The position numbers and the translations under genes were made by a program. From Gammaproteobacteria bacterium (GTDB lineage Bacteria; Pseudomonadota; Gammaproteobacteria; Ga0077536), in the NCBI GenBank assembly GCA_009692365.1, contig SHZJ01000016.1, positions 1 to 64,000 of the forward strand: a stretch of 64,000 nucleotides of DNA, given 5' to 3'. Position 1 is the stretch's first letter. The number at the start of each line of letters is the position of its first letter. Shown here piece by piece: positions 47,043 to 56,624 of the stretch. The notes under the pieces were generated by a model that was not told the DNA's origin, made no database searches, and worked only from the letters and a program-made list of their open reading frames with translations.

Positions 47043-48386
47043 TCAGGCCGCCTGCTCGTCGCTAGAAAGCAGTTCGCCGCGCAGAGAATTAGGCAGCGCG
47101 GCGGTGATCCTCACCCCCACAAACTGGCCGATAAGCTCGGCCCCACCGGCAAAATTCACCACGCGATTATTCGGCGTGCGGCCCGCCAATTCGCTGAGGT
47201 CTTTTTTAGCGTGACGGGTGACCAAGACCTGCTGCACGCTGCCGACCATCTGGCGGCTCTTTGCTTGCGCGAGTTCCTCCAGCCGTCGCTGCAGAATAGC
47301 GAGCCGATGTTTCTTTTCTACGGGCGTCACGTCGTCGGAAAACGCGGCCGCTGGGGTGCCGGGTCGTGGGCTGTAGATGAAACTGAACGAGTGGTCGAAG
47401 TCCGCCTGTTCGATCAAACGCATCGTGGCGTCGAAATCGGCCTGAGTTTCGCCGGGAAAGCCGACGATGAAATCTGAGGAAATAGAAATGTCGGGGCGCA
47501 GTTTGCGCAGCCGACGCAGCTTGGAAAGGTACTCCAAGGTGGTGTGGCCGCGCTTCATGAGCGCCAATACGCGGTCAGAGCCGCTTTGCACCGGCAGGTG
47601 CACATGGCTGACCAGCGCCGGCACATCGGCGTAGACGTCGATGAGGCGCTCGCTGAACTCAACGGGGTGCGAGGTGGTGTAGCGAATGCGTCCAATGCCC
47701 TCGATCGCGGCCACATAGCGCACCAGCGCCGCGAGGTCGCACAACTGCCCATCGTGCATCAGGCCGCGATAAGCGTTCACGTTCTGGCCCAGCAGCGTGA
47801 CTTCGCGTACGCCTTGTTCGGCCAACGCGCAAATTTCGGCGATGACATCGTCGAAGGGCCGGCTAAATTCTTCGCCGCGGGTGTAGGGCACCACGCAGAA
47901 GGTACAGTATTTACTGCAGCCTTCCATGATCGAGACGAACGCGGTGGGGCCCTCGGCTCGCGGCTCGGGGAGACGGTCGAATTTTTCGATCTCGGGAAAA
48001 CTGATATCGAGCACCCGCCGTTGGCCCGCCAACGCGGCGGCGTAAAGTTCGGGCAGCCGGTGCAAAGTTTGTGGCCCAAACACGATATCCACGTAGGGCG
48101 CCCGATTGAAAACATTCGCCCCTTCTTGGCTGGCCACACAGCCACCCACGCCGATCAATACCCCCCGCCGGGCGTCTTTCAATTCCTTCCAGCGACCCAA
48201 CTCGGAAAACAATTTTTCTTGCGCCTTCTCGCGCACGGAGCAGGTATTGAGCAGCAGAAGATCGGCTGATTCCGGTGCGTCGGCGACCTCGAAGCCATGG
48301 GAGGCAGCGAGGACTTCCGCCATTTTTTGCGAGTCGTACTCGTTCATCTGGCAGCCGAAGGTCTTGATGTAAACACGTTTAGTCAT
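47043..48386 (-). CDS. miaB: tRNA-2-methylthio-N6-dimethylallyladenosine synthase
   Basis: A radical-SAM methylthiotransferase of 447 residues acting on i6A37 of tRNAs. The N-terminal MTTase domain has Cys in [24 protein letters not shown] and GGCVASQEG for one 4Fe-4S cluster. The radical-SAM motif is [18 protein letters not shown] (CxxxCxxC), and a C-terminal TRAM domain follows. It heads the miaB-ybeZYX-lnt cluster. Confidence 0.97.
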   Translation of the reverse strand: MTKRVYIKTFGCQMNEYDSQKMAEVLAASHGFEVADAPESADLLLLNTCSVREKAQEKLFSELGRWKELKDARRGVLIGVGGCVASQEGANVFNRAPYVDIVFGPQTLHRLPELYAAALAGQRRVLDISFPEIEKFDRLPEPRAEGPTAFVSIMEGCSKYCTFCVVPYTRGEEFSRPFDDVIAEICALAEQGVREVTLLGQNVNAYRGLMHDGQLCDLAALVRYVAAIEGIGRIRYTTSHPVEFSERLIDVYADVPALVSHVHLPVQSGSDRVLALMKRGHTTLEYLSKLRRLRKLRPDISISSDFIVGFPGETQADFDATMRLIEQADFDHSFSFIYSPRPGTPAAAFSDDVTPVEKKHRLAILQRRLEELAQAKSRQMVGSVQQVLVTRHAKKDLSELAGRTPNNRVVNFAGGAELIGQFVGVRITAALPNSLRGELLSSDEQAA

Positions 48387-48458
48387 GATAGCGATCGCAC
48401 AATAAGGCGCCTTGGAAAGAGCAACAGTGAGTCAGAGGGTAAAACGCCGGGCGGCCAC

Positions 48459-49211
48459 TCACTGGCCCGTCGCGGCAAATTCCACCTGCCGGCCGACCAA
48501 AAACGCCGCCACTTCGCCGGCAGCCGTGGCCACCGCGTCGGCGTCGGCACCCCGTATCACCAGCGCAGTCCCGTAGCGGCCTTCCCGCATGAAAGGATAA
48601 CTGCCTAGATCCAGCCCCGGATAGTGCGTTTGCACCGCGGCGAGTTCGTTGGCGATGTCACTTTCGCGAACCCACGCCGTGAGGGTATGACTGGCGATCG
48701 GTGGTCCGCCCGGCAGCCGTGCCAGCAGGTTCGGCAACATGGCCTGCAAAATCCGCGGCACCCCGGGGAGAACGTGGACGTTCTCCAAGCTAAAACCGGG
48801 CGCGGCACTCACGGGATTGTCGATCAAGGTCGCGCCCAGCGGCACCCGCGCCATCCGCAAGCGGATCTCAATCGCCTCGCTAGGACCGTAGTATGCGGTG
48901 AGCCGCTGCACCGCGTCTGGATGGTGGTGCACAGCGCACGCAAACGCAGCGGCAATACAGTCGGTCGTGATGTCATCGTGCGTGGGACCAATACCGCCGG
49001 TGGTAAACACTTGGCTATAACGGCCGCGCAGCGCATTCACCGCCTCGATGATGGCCTGTCGCTGGTCCTCGACCACTCGCACCTCGCGCAGTCGAATGCC
49101 AATCCCAGCCAGTGCGGTACCGATGAACTGGACATTGGCGTCGCGGGTGCGCCCGGAAAGGATTTCGTTACCAATCACCAACACCGCAGCGCTGGGCGGC
49201 AGGGTGTTCAT
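48459..49211 (-). CDS. MoaB/Mog-domain protein (COG1058, CinA N-terminal type)
   Basis: A 250-residue protein with a molybdopterin-binding-like fold. The start VLVIGNEILSGRTRDANVQF and the glycine loop FTTGGIGPTHDDITTDCIA at about 67-85 are typical. It corresponds to the N-terminal half of CinA without the deamidase domain; stand-alone forms are known, and the fold is shared with pyrophosphatases of the nicotinamide/FAD type. ATG 49211 overlaps the panC stop (ATGA). The precise reaction is not assignable. Confidence 0.85.
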   Translation of the reverse strand: MNTLPPSAAVLVIGNEILSGRTRDANVQFIGTALAGIGIRLREVRVVEDQRQAIIEAVNALRGRYSQVFTTGGIGPTHDDITTDCIAAAFACAVHHHPDAVQRLTAYYGPSEAIEIRLRMARVPLGATLIDNPVSAAPGFSLENVHVLPGVPRILQAMLPNLLARLPGGPPIASHTLTAWVRESDIANELAAVQTHYPGLDLGSYPFMREGRYGTALVIRGADADAVATAAGEVAAFLVGRQVEFAATGQ

Positions 49212-50077
49212 ACCGATTGCAGCGGCGCTGGCATTTCCACCCGCAAATTGTCGATGAGGCGCGCCGTCCCCAGCCAAGCCGCCACCAAAATCTGCACGCT
49301 GGTGTCGCCGGGTCTGGGTGCCGAGAGGTCCTGGGCGCGCCGAATGCTGAAGTATTCCGGGCGAAAACCCGCCGCGGCGAGTTCTGCCATGCCCGCCGTT
49401 TCAATGGCGATGAGCGAGGTATCCTGCCGCCGAAGTTTGTCGGCGGCGCGCGTCAACAACTGAAAAATGAGCGGGGCGCAGGCGCGCTCGCTGGCGTTGA
49501 GATAGGCGTTGCGCGAACTCATCGCCAGCCCATCCGGGTCACGCACGATCGGCATGCCGAGGATCTCGACGGGCATCAAAAGGTCGTGCGCCATTTGTTT
49601 AATCACGAGCACCTGTTGGTAATCTTTTTCACCGAACAGCGCCACGTCGGGCTGCACATTCAGCAGCAGTTTGCTGACCACCGTCGCGACCCCGGAGAAA
49701 TGTCCGGGCCGGAACTGGCCGCACAAAATGGTGGAGAGCACTGGCACTGTGATGCGGGTGTCTTCCTCCATGCCACCCGGATAGAGTTGGTCGAGATTGG
49801 GTACGAAGAGGAGGTCGAGACCGGCTGCCTGCAGCTTTTGTTTGTCGTCTTCCAAGGTGCTGGGGTAGCGCGCGTAGTCTTCCCCGCGACCGAATTGGAT
49901 GGGATTGACGAAAATGCTCACCACCGTTCGGGTGGCGAGTTCGCAGGCTCGACGCAACAGCGAAACATGACCCTCGTGCAGATTGCCCATCGTGGGCACA
50001 AACGCGATGCTCTCACCCGCGCGGCGCCAGTCGGCAACCACCGCACGCAGTTCGTCTACGGAAAAAACAGTCTTCAT
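49208..50077 (-). CDS. panC: Pantothenate synthetase
   Basis: Joins pantoate and beta-alanine with ATP to make pantothenate. The 289-residue chain has the HxGH-type motif VPTMGNLHEGHVSLL at about 27-41, NPIQFGRGEDYARYP, GEKDYQQVLVIKQMAHDL and DGLAMSSRNAYLN. I chose ATG 50077 because it gives the usual distance to the PTMG motif; starts at 50098 or TTG 50113 are possible. It overlaps the COG1058 gene. Confidence 0.95.
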   Translation of the reverse strand: MKTVFSVDELRAVVADWRRAGESIAFVPTMGNLHEGHVSLLRRACELATRTVVSIFVNPIQFGRGEDYARYPSTLEDDKQKLQAAGLDLLFVPNLDQLYPGGMEEDTRITVPVLSTILCGQFRPGHFSGVATVVSKLLLNVQPDVALFGEKDYQQVLVIKQMAHDLLMPVEILGMPIVRDPDGLAMSSRNAYLNASERACAPLIFQLLTRAADKLRRQDTSLIAIETAGMAELAAAGFRPEYFSIRRAQDLSAPRPGDTSVQILVAAWLGTARLIDNLRVEMPAPLQSV

Positions 50078-50171
50078 GGGAGGCAACGGAAGTTCCATCA
50101 ATTTAGGCGGCAAGTGTAGCGCAGGTTCGCGCGGGTTCCGCAGGGGGGTCTAGGGGGCCGCGGAACGTGAA

Positions 50172-50828
50172 TCAGTCCAAACCGAGATGGCGGACGCCGG
50201 GGTTAAAGTAGCGTCGCCCCACCACCCCACGGTCGATTTCATCGAGCAAGAGCGCGTAGTGATTTTCGTTGTCGACGAGATTGATCTCCTCGGCGTTCAC
50301 GATCAGCAGTGGCGCATCATTGTAGTAGTAGAAAAACTCCACGTACTCAGCGCACAGGCGGTTGAGGTAGTCACTCTCGATGCCCTGCTCGTAGCCAATC
50401 GCGCGGCGTGCGATCCGGCGCTGCAAGGTGGGCACCGACGCCTGTAGGTAAATCACTAGCGAGGGCGTCGGCAGGGTTTCTACAAACCGCTGATAGATTT
50501 CTTGATACAACTGGAACTCGTCGTTCTCGAGCACCACCCGCGCGAATAAGCGGTCTTTCTCGAACAAAAAATCGGCGGTCAGGTGCGGAGAAAATAAATC
50601 CCCTTGCCGCCGCGCCTGCAGTTCACGCGTGCGGTGAAACAAAAAATGTAGCTGCGTAGCCAGCGCGTAGCGCGTGGGTTCGGCGTAGAACTTCGGCAAA
50701 AACGGGTTGCCACCCGCCTCCTCCAGCAGCAGTTCAGTGCGGTAGGTGGCGGCCAAGCGCCGCGCCAGACTGGTCTTACCGACCCCAATCGGGCCTTCAA
50801 TGGCGATAAATCGCGTGCTCGCAGGCAT
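50172..50828 (-). CDS. Deoxynucleoside kinase
   Basis: A 218-residue kinase of the deoxyadenosine/deoxyguanosine kinase family. The P-loop IAIEGPIGVGKTSLARRLA is near the N-terminus, with LLEEAGGNPFLPKFYAEPT, FLFEKDRLFARVVLEN and the LID-type ARRAIGYEQGIES. It salvages deoxynucleosides; the specificity is not decidable here. ATG 50828 is family-like. A GTG at 50858 lies in a 29-bp duplication. It sits between panC and folK. Confidence 0.9.
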   Translation of the reverse strand: MPASTRFIAIEGPIGVGKTSLARRLAATYRTELLLEEAGGNPFLPKFYAEPTRYALATQLHFLFHRTRELQARRQGDLFSPHLTADFLFEKDRLFARVVLENDEFQLYQEIYQRFVETLPTPSLVIYLQASVPTLQRRIARRAIGYEQGIESDYLNRLCAEYVEFFYYYNDAPLLIVNAEEINLVDNENHYALLLDEIDRGVVGRRYFNPGVRHLGLD

Positions 50829-50837
50829 GCCGCGCGC

Positions 50838-50895
50838 GGGCGCAAAGGTGGTCGTCACAGCCGCTCGGGCGCAAAGGTGGTCGTCACAGCCGCTC
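50838..50895. repeat. 29-bp perfect tandem duplication at the folK/kinase junction
   Basis: A 29-bp unit starting GGGCGCAAAGGTGGTCGTCA occurs at 50838-50866 and 50867-50895 without mismatch. It covers the folK stop and the bases upstream of the kinase start, so the sequence ending folK exists twice. Confidence 0.95.
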
Positions 50896-51381
50896 GGTCC
50901 CCGCAGCGTCTAGGCCCGCGAGCAGTCCGGATAACGGGCCGTGGGCCGGCACCTGCAGGGCAGGAGCAATTTCGGCGAGCGGAATGAGGACGAACGCCCG
51001 CGCCGCGAGCCCGGGGTGTGGGACCCGCAGCCGCGGGCCATCGAGGATAGTCTGCCCGTACAGCAGTACATCCAGATCGAGCGTTCGCGGGCCCCAGTGC
51101 TCGCCGTGCCGATCCCGGCCGTGGGCCTGCTCGATGTTCTGGAGTGCCTCTAGCAGCGCCACGGGGCTCAGCGTCGTGTGCAGTTCCGCCACCGCGTTGA
51201 TGTAGTCGGGTTGATTCGCCGGCCCCAGCGGGGGGCTGCGGTAGAGCGCTGACGCGTGGGCGAGCTGGGTTTGGGGCAAGCTCGCGAGCTCGCGCAAGGC
51301 GCTGCGTACCTGCGCGATGGGGTCGTCGAGATTACTACCCAAACCAACGTAGGCCACCGTCGGGGAGGTGCCAGGCATCAT
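50884..51381 (-). CDS. folK: HPPK, folate biosynthesis
   Basis: 6-hydroxymethyl-7,8-dihydropterin pyrophosphokinase, 165 residues. Signature blocks are VAYVGLGSNLDDPIAQVRSA at the N-terminus, NIEQAHGRDRHGEHWGPRTLDLDVLLYG at about 81-108 and LRVPHPGLAARAFVLIPLAEIAP. It starts with ATGATG seven bases after pcnB. Its stop lies inside a 29-bp duplication. Confidence 0.96.
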   Translation of the reverse strand: MMPGTSPTVAYVGLGSNLDDPIAQVRSALRELASLPQTQLAHASALYRSPPLGPANQPDYINAVAELHTTLSPVALLEALQNIEQAHGRDRHGEHWGPRTLDLDVLLYGQTILDGPRLRVPHPGLAARAFVLIPLAEIAPALQVPAHGPLSGLLAGLDAAGTERL

Positions 51382-51387
51382 CCCGAC

Positions 51388-52746
51388 TTATTCGCCAGCG
51401 GGTTTGCGCCGCCGGCGCCGCCGGCGGCGTTTCGCGGCATCCGGCGCCGGTGCCAGGGCCTCGGCGCTGGGCAGGTTCTCGACCAGATGCTCGCGGTCGT
51501 CGTCGCTCGGGGTGCTGAGGTAGCGGGTCCAGAACTCTGCCGCGTCATCCACCGGTTCACCGGCTAAGGCGCGCAACAACAGGAAGTCGTAGGCCGCCCG
51601 GAAACGCGGGTGCTCCATCGATTTCTCTACCCGCTTGGCCGCCGGCTTTTGGAGCCGGGCCTGCAGCCCCCAGATTTCACGGGTGACGTTGGTAAAGCGG
51701 CGCGGCATGGCAATGCGGGCAATTTGCTTGCCAATGATGGCATCGGAGGCCACCGCTAGGGCATCCAAGGAGGAGGCTCCGTTGGCCATCAGTGAGGCAG
51801 CTTCCTCCTCCACCACATGCCAGAGCAGGGCGGCGAATAAAAACGCGGGGGTGATGGGCTTGTTGTCGGCGACCCGGGCATCGGTGTTGTCGAGGGCGGC
51901 CTCGATCAGGGCCTGTGCGAACTCCCCTTCGGGGCTGTCCAGGAGTTCATCGGTCAAGGGAAATAAGCAGTGGAACAGGCCGTGATGGCGCAGTGCTGCG
52001 AAAGTTTGGCGCCCGGCACCGCCTTGAAACAGCTTGAGCATTTCGTCGAACAGCCGGGCTGGCGCGATGGCCTCCAGCAGGTGGCGCAGGCGCGGAATGG
52101 CTTCAAGGGTCCCGACATCCAGCGAAAAACCCAGCTTGGTGGCAAAGCGCAGGGCCCGCAGCATGCGTACCGGGTCTTCGCGGTAGCGCTTGTCGGGGTC
52201 GCCGATGAGCCGCAGATGACCCGCGCGCAGGTCCTCCACCCCGCCCATGTAGTCGACGATCGAGAAATCGGCGATGTTGTAATACAACGAATTGACCGTG
52301 AAATCGCGGCGCCAGACGTCGTCGTCGATGGTGCCGTAGACGTTGTCGCGCAAAATCCGGCCTTCGTCCGTCATCGCCGACCCCTCGGCGTCACCATCGT
52401 GCTGGGCACGGAAAGTGGCCACCTCGATAATTTCTTGACCGAACTGGACGTGGGCCAGCCGAAACCGCCGACCAATGAGCCGACAGTTGCGGAATAACTC
52501 ACGAACCTGCTCGGGCAAGGCGTCGGTGGCAATATCGAAATCCTTGGGTTCGCGACCCAAGAGCAGGTCGCGCACGCTGCCGCCGACCAAGTAGGACTGA
52601 TAGCCCGCCTTGTTTAAGCGGTACAGCACTTTGAGCGCCGCCTCGGAGACGAATTTGCGGGAAACCGTATGTTCGTCCCGGGTATAAATGCGTGGTGGAG
52701 GACGAGAGGGCGTCACGGAGACGGCGGAGGGTTCGACAGACTTCAT
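51388..52746 (-). CDS. pcnB: Poly(A) polymerase
   Basis: A class II nucleotidyltransferase of 452 residues that adds A tails promoting RNA decay. Key blocks are YLVGGSVRDLLLGREPKDFD at about 55-74, RRFRLAHVQFG, RRDFTVNSLYYN and EDPVRMLRALRFATKLGF. The C-terminus is a basic Arg-rich tail (AKRRRRRRRRKP) that could bind RNA. It leads the minus-strand run pcnB-folK-kinase-panC. Confidence 0.95.
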   Translation of the reverse strand: MKSVEPSAVSVTPSRPPPRIYTRDEHTVSRKFVSEAALKVLYRLNKAGYQSYLVGGSVRDLLLGREPKDFDIATDALPEQVRELFRNCRLIGRRFRLAHVQFGQEIIEVATFRAQHDGDAEGSAMTDEGRILRDNVYGTIDDDVWRRDFTVNSLYYNIADFSIVDYMGGVEDLRAGHLRLIGDPDKRYREDPVRMLRALRFATKLGFSLDVGTLEAIPRLRHLLEAIAPARLFDEMLKLFQGGAGRQTFAALRHHGLFHCLFPLTDELLDSPEGEFAQALIEAALDNTDARVADNKPITPAFLFAALLWHVVEEEAASLMANGASSLDALAVASDAIIGKQIARIAMPRRFTNVTREIWGLQARLQKPAAKRVEKSMEHPRFRAAYDFLLLRALAGEPVDDAAEFWTRYLSTPSDDDREHLVENLPSAEALAPAPDAAKRRRRRRRRKPAGE

Positions 52747-52879
52747 TAAAATGCGGGATTCCTTGGGCTCACGGGGCGGACGCCGGGCAGGGCCAGCGGC
52801 CGGGTGGGTGGGATCAACGTCCCGCGGCTCGGCGGTAATCTTAATCGTAATGACTGGGCATTGGATCAGGCCGTAACGG

Positions 52880-52908
52880 CTGACCGCACGCCCGTGAGCC
52901 CCTATACT
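52880..52908 (+). promoter_or_regulatory. Promoter of tRNA-Glu
   Basis: CTGACC (52880-52885), 17-bp spacer, TATACT (52903-52908); start expected about ten bases before the tRNA. Confidence 0.6.
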
Positions 52909-52924
52909 GCGCGTTCGGCTCGCT

Positions 52925-52999
52925 GCTTCCTTCGTCTAGCGGTTAGGACGGTGCCCTCTCACGGCGCAAACAGGGGTTCGATTCCCCTAGGGAGTACCA
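52925..52999 (+). tRNA. tRNA-Glu (anticodon CTC)
   Basis: A 75-base cloverleaf with encoded CCA. The anticodon stem GTGCC/GGCGC encloses CTCTCAC, giving anticodon CTC. The D arm is GTCTAGCGGTTAGGAC and the T arm AGGGGTTCGATTCCCCT. The acceptor GCTTCCT/AGGGAGT contains two G-U wobbles, including the terminal pair. Confidence 0.93.
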
Positions 53000-53248
53000 C
53001 GCAACTCGGCGCACGGCGTGGGCAAAAACGGCGCGCTCCGAACCGCCCAGCCCGCTTGGGTCTGGTGCGCAAGCTGTTACCACCCCGGCAGCCCCCCCGC
53101 TGCGCGCCCGCCAGCGCGCGCTAAACCACGCGGCGCCCGCCACGGCGGATATGGTTCAGAACTAGGTCGCAAATTTTAACCCCGACACCCCGGCTTAAGC
53201 CCGCGACCGTCGAAACTGCATCGCACCTTCTCCCTATGAGTATTTGCG

Positions 53249-54660
53249 ATGACCATTATTTCAGACGCTCTGCGCCGCGGGGCCAGCGCGGCACTGTTCT
53301 TGGCCGCGAGCCGCGCCTACTGTGCCCCACAACCCCCACCGCCGCCGCTGCCTCAAGGCCCGCCGCCGGCTTTGGTCGGCTTTAGGGATGCGGCCGGGGT
53401 TTGGGACAACCCAGCACGCTCACCACGAACGACCCCAACCGGTCGTTTTTTTCGACCTTTGGCACTAACGGCCGCACGTGCGCCACGTGCCATGCGCCCA
53501 ACGATGCATGGACTGCCACCCCCGGGCACCTGCAGGGGCGTTTTCGGGAAAGCAAAGGTAGCGATCCCATTTTTGCCAGCCGCGATGGCACCGACTGTCC
53601 CACGAAAGACAGCCAGACGCCGCTTGCCCATGCCGCCGCCTCCAGCTTATTGCTCGGCAAGGGACTGGTGCGCGTCGCCCTGTCGGTGCCGCCCACCGCA
53701 GAGTTCGCTGTCAGCCAGACCAGCAACCCTTACGGCTGCGGCTCCACCACAACGCTGTCCCTGTATCGCCGGATCCCCCATGGCGGCCAACCTGCGCTGG
53801 CGGTCGGAAGTCATGTGGGATGGGCGCGAATCGGCACCCGGACGCAGCCTCAACGCGGCTTTAATCCAGCAGGCCAGCAATGCCGTCACCAGCCATTCGG
53901 CCGTGCCGAGTAGCCCCGCGGCCGCGCTCGTACAGGCGGTCGTCAACTTCGAGCTGGGCCAGTTTGCCGCGCAAAGTAGTGAGAATACCGCGGGCGCATT
54001 GGACGCCGCGGGGGCCACCGGCGGACCCCGAAATCTCGCCAAACAAAACTTTACGCCGGGCGCCAACGAACCCTTCACCGCGAACGGTGGCGGTGGTCCG
54101 CCGCCCGCTGCGGTGTTCAACCTGTATAGCGCGCCTGGCAAAGCCTCACCGGGACAGACCCCACTAGCTTAGCCCGGGCCGCCATTGCGCGCGGCGAACT
54201 AATTTTCAATACGCGGGCGATGATTTTGCGGGGGGTGGCGGGATTAAACGAGCGCCGAGGACCCGCTCAGTTGCCGCGCACGACCATCCAGGGCACTTGC
54301 GGCACCGGCCACAACACGCCGAACGTCGGCCACCATTCCTCGCCCCTGGCGCTCAACATTGGCCTCGCGAACGCCGACCGCCGCACCCAAGACCTGCCGC
54401 TGTTCACCTTGATCAATAAAACCACCGCTGCCACTGTCCAGACCAGCGATCCCGGGCGGGCGATGGTCACCGGAAAGTGGGCCGACATCGGCAAATTCGC
54501 AATCCCCCCGCTGCGCGCCCTGACGGCCCGCGCGCCGTACTTTCATAACGGCTCGGCGGCCACTCTTGAGGCGGTGGTTGACTATTGTGACCGCCGCTTT
54601 ACGCTGGCGTTGAGCATGGGCGAGCGCCAGGATTTGGTGCTCTTCCTCAAAGCACTCTAA
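53249..54660 (+). pseudogene. Decayed di-haem cytochrome c peroxidase-like gene
   Basis: The remains of one exported c-type cytochrome gene can be followed across frames. An N-terminal signal-like segment up to about 53395 is in one frame; LTTNDPNRSFFS and the first haem motif CATCH in TCATCHAPNDAW lie in a second frame (to about 53770). The first frame then resumes with NLRWRSEVMWDGRES to about 54160, and the second frame resumes with RAMVTGKWADIGKF and RAPYFHNGSAATLEAVVDY to the stop at 54660. At least three frameshifts are needed, and the second haem motif reads CGTGH instead of CxxCH. Both kinds of damage argue for a true pseudogene. Confidence 0.88.
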
Positions 54661-54835
54661 GCATTGGGCAGGCGGCAAACCGCCGCCCTCAGCGGTAGTA
54701 GATGACACTGCGCAGGCGCTTGCCTAAACTCTAGCGGCGAGCGCCCGCGCATCGTCGGTAAACACAGGAACCCCCGGGGATGACTTCGCAACCAGTCCAT
54801 CCAGCCGCTAGAGCAATGACGAGCGCGCAGCAGCG

Positions 54836-55810
54836 ATGCTGATCCGCTTCTGGGGTACGCGTGGATCACTGCCGGTCGCGCTCACCGCCGCAAAGGTCTT
54901 TGCCAAGGTGTCGGCAGCTCTGTTGGCGGCCAACGGGCGGCGCTTCGCCGATCTGCAAGAGGCGCAGGACTTCGCCCTCACGCTGCCGTTCAGCGTGGCG
55001 CAAACCTGGGGTGGTCATTCGAGCTGCGTCGAAGTAGAAGTAGCGCCACCCACCGGCGCCAACCACGACTACCTCTTGTGCGATTTGGGCACGGGGATCC
55101 GCCCCTTCGGCAGCAGCGTGCTGGCGCGTCACGGTCCCGGCGCAAGCAATACCTTCCATGTCTTCGTGTCGCATGTGCACTGGGACCACATCATGGGTTT
55201 CCCGCTGTTTGCGCCGGCCTACAGTCCGGGCAATCGCATTCGCCTGTATGGCTGCCATAGCGAGCTCGAGGCGGCGTTTCGCCGCCAACATGGCGCGCCG
55301 TCGTTTCCGGTGAACTTCAACGAACTGGCGGCCAATATCGAATTCGTCACGCTCACCCCCGGGGTCACCACCGAGGTCGCGGGCGTCAAGGTCACACCCA
55401 AACTGCAACTCCACGGCGGTAACTCCTACGGCTACCGCTTTGAGCACGGCGGCAAGGCCTTCGTGTACTCCACCGACTCGGAGCATAAGCTGCAGGACAC
55501 CGAACAAACGGCGGCTTTCGCGGCGTTTTTTCGCGACGCCGATCTGGTGTGTTTCGATGCCATGTACTCCTTCGCCGAGACCATCTCGATGAAAGAAGAC
55601 TGGGGACATTCCAGCAACGTGGTCGGGGTGGAACTGTGTCAGCGGGCGCAGGTAAAAAAACTGGCGCTGTTCCACCACGAACCCATCCACGACGATGCGC
55701 GCATCGCCGCGATTGAAACGGAAAGCCAGCGTTTTGAGGAAATCACCCGGGGCGAACTCCCAAAATTGGACGTCCTCTCCGCGTGGGATGGTCTAGAAAT
55801 CGAGCTCTAG
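54836..55810 (+). CDS. MBL-fold metallo-hydrolase, FWGTRGS type (second copy)
   Basis: A 324-residue paralogue of the protein at 13972-14880. It starts MLIRFWGTRGSLPVALT, then has metal-binding SHVHWDHIMGFPLFAPAY at about 113-130, YSTDSEHKL, FDAMYS, the DWGHSSNVVGVEL block and ALFHHEPIHDDA. Relative to the first copy it has an insertion of about 35 residues after the RGS motif. No partner gene is adjacent. The substrate is unknown. Confidence 0.83.
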   Translation: MLIRFWGTRGSLPVALTAAKVFAKVSAALLAANGRRFADLQEAQDFALTLPFSVAQTWGGHSSCVEVEVAPPTGANHDYLLCDLGTGIRPFGSSVLARHGPGASNTFHVFVSHVHWDHIMGFPLFAPAYSPGNRIRLYGCHSELEAAFRRQHGAPSFPVNFNELAANIEFVTLTPGVTTEVAGVKVTPKLQLHGGNSYGYRFEHGGKAFVYSTDSEHKLQDTEQTAAFAAFFRDADLVCFDAMYSFAETISMKEDWGHSSNVVGVELCQRAQVKKLALFHHEPIHDDARIAAIETESQRFEEITRGELPKLDVLSAWDGLEIEL

Positions 55811-55835
55811 CCGCAGCGCGCCGCCCAGGCCGGCC

Positions 55836-56624
55836 TCACCCCGCCCAGTCCGCCAGTTCTTCGCGCGAAAAACCCCCGGCCAAACGCGCCGCCACATTGA
55901 ACGGCGCCCGCGGCGGACTTTGTCCGTAGGTGACACAAAGGGCCGCAAAAGTCGTCCGTGGCGCCACGCCACGCTGCGCGCACAACCACTCGTACCACCG
56001 ATTACCCACCGCCACATGACCAATCTCATCGCGCAGGATGAGGTCCAGAATGGCCGCCGCGGCCGTATCGCCCACCGTCCGCAGGCGGGCCTGCAGGCCG
56101 GGCGTGACATCGAGTCCCCGCGCTTCCAGCACGCGCGGCACCAGCCCCATGCGAGCCAAAGGATCGGCAGTGGTCTTGCGGGCCGCGTCCCACAGGCCGT
56201 CGTGGGCGAGAAAATCGCCGTAAGCGTGGCCTAGGGTCGCCAGATGCGCGACCAACAGCGTGTAGTGCTGCGCTTCTTCGCCCGCCACTCGCAGCCAATC
56301 GAGATAGAACGCCGGCGGCAAATTGGGGAAGCGCACCACCGCATCCAGCGCTAAGTTGATGGCGTTAAACTCGATGTGGGCGATCGCATGGAGCAACGCC
56401 GCCCGGCCTAGCAGTGACCCTGGTCGGCGTCGCGGCACCTGCTGCGGGGGCACCAAGCGCGGCAAGCCGGGCCGCCCCGGCAACTCGTTGCACCTTAAGA
56501 GCGCCGCCGGATCCGGCACGCCGGGGTCGGCCGCCAAAGCGCGCGTGAGCGCGACTTTCTCGCCGGGATCCGCGCAGATAAGCGCCTCCCGGGCGCCGGC
56601 GCGGGTTTCTCTGGCCGCGTTCAC
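55836..56624 (-). CDS. DUF455 ferritin-like protein
   Basis: A 262-residue protein of the DUF455 family with a ferritin-like four-helix core. Glu/His pairs suited to a di-iron centre are visible in HAIAHIEFNAINLALDAVVRF, AGEEAQHYTLLVAHLATLGH and LRDEIGHVAVGNRWYEWLC. GTG 56624 has an excellent GGAGGAG six bases upstream. The open frame extends to 56720, but that part is not family-like. Function is not established; members are often near tRNA-modification or quinone genes, which is not the case here. Confidence 0.87.
   Translation of the reverse strand: MNAARETRAGAREALICADPGEKVALTRALAADPGVPDPAALLRCNELPGRPGLPRLVPPQQVPRRRPGSLLGRAALLHAIAHIEFNAINLALDAVVRFPNLPPAFYLDWLRVAGEEAQHYTLLVAHLATLGHAYGDFLAHDGLWDAARKTTADPLARMGLVPRVLEARGLDVTPGLQARLRTVGDTAAAAILDLILRDEIGHVAVGNRWYEWLCAQRGVAPRTTFAALCVTYGQSPPRAPFNVAARLAGGFSREELADWAG

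Noticed and set aside
52943-53143. Minus-strand ORF with WYSLGESNPCLRRE
   Set aside because: Antisense of tRNA-Glu, another common artefact.
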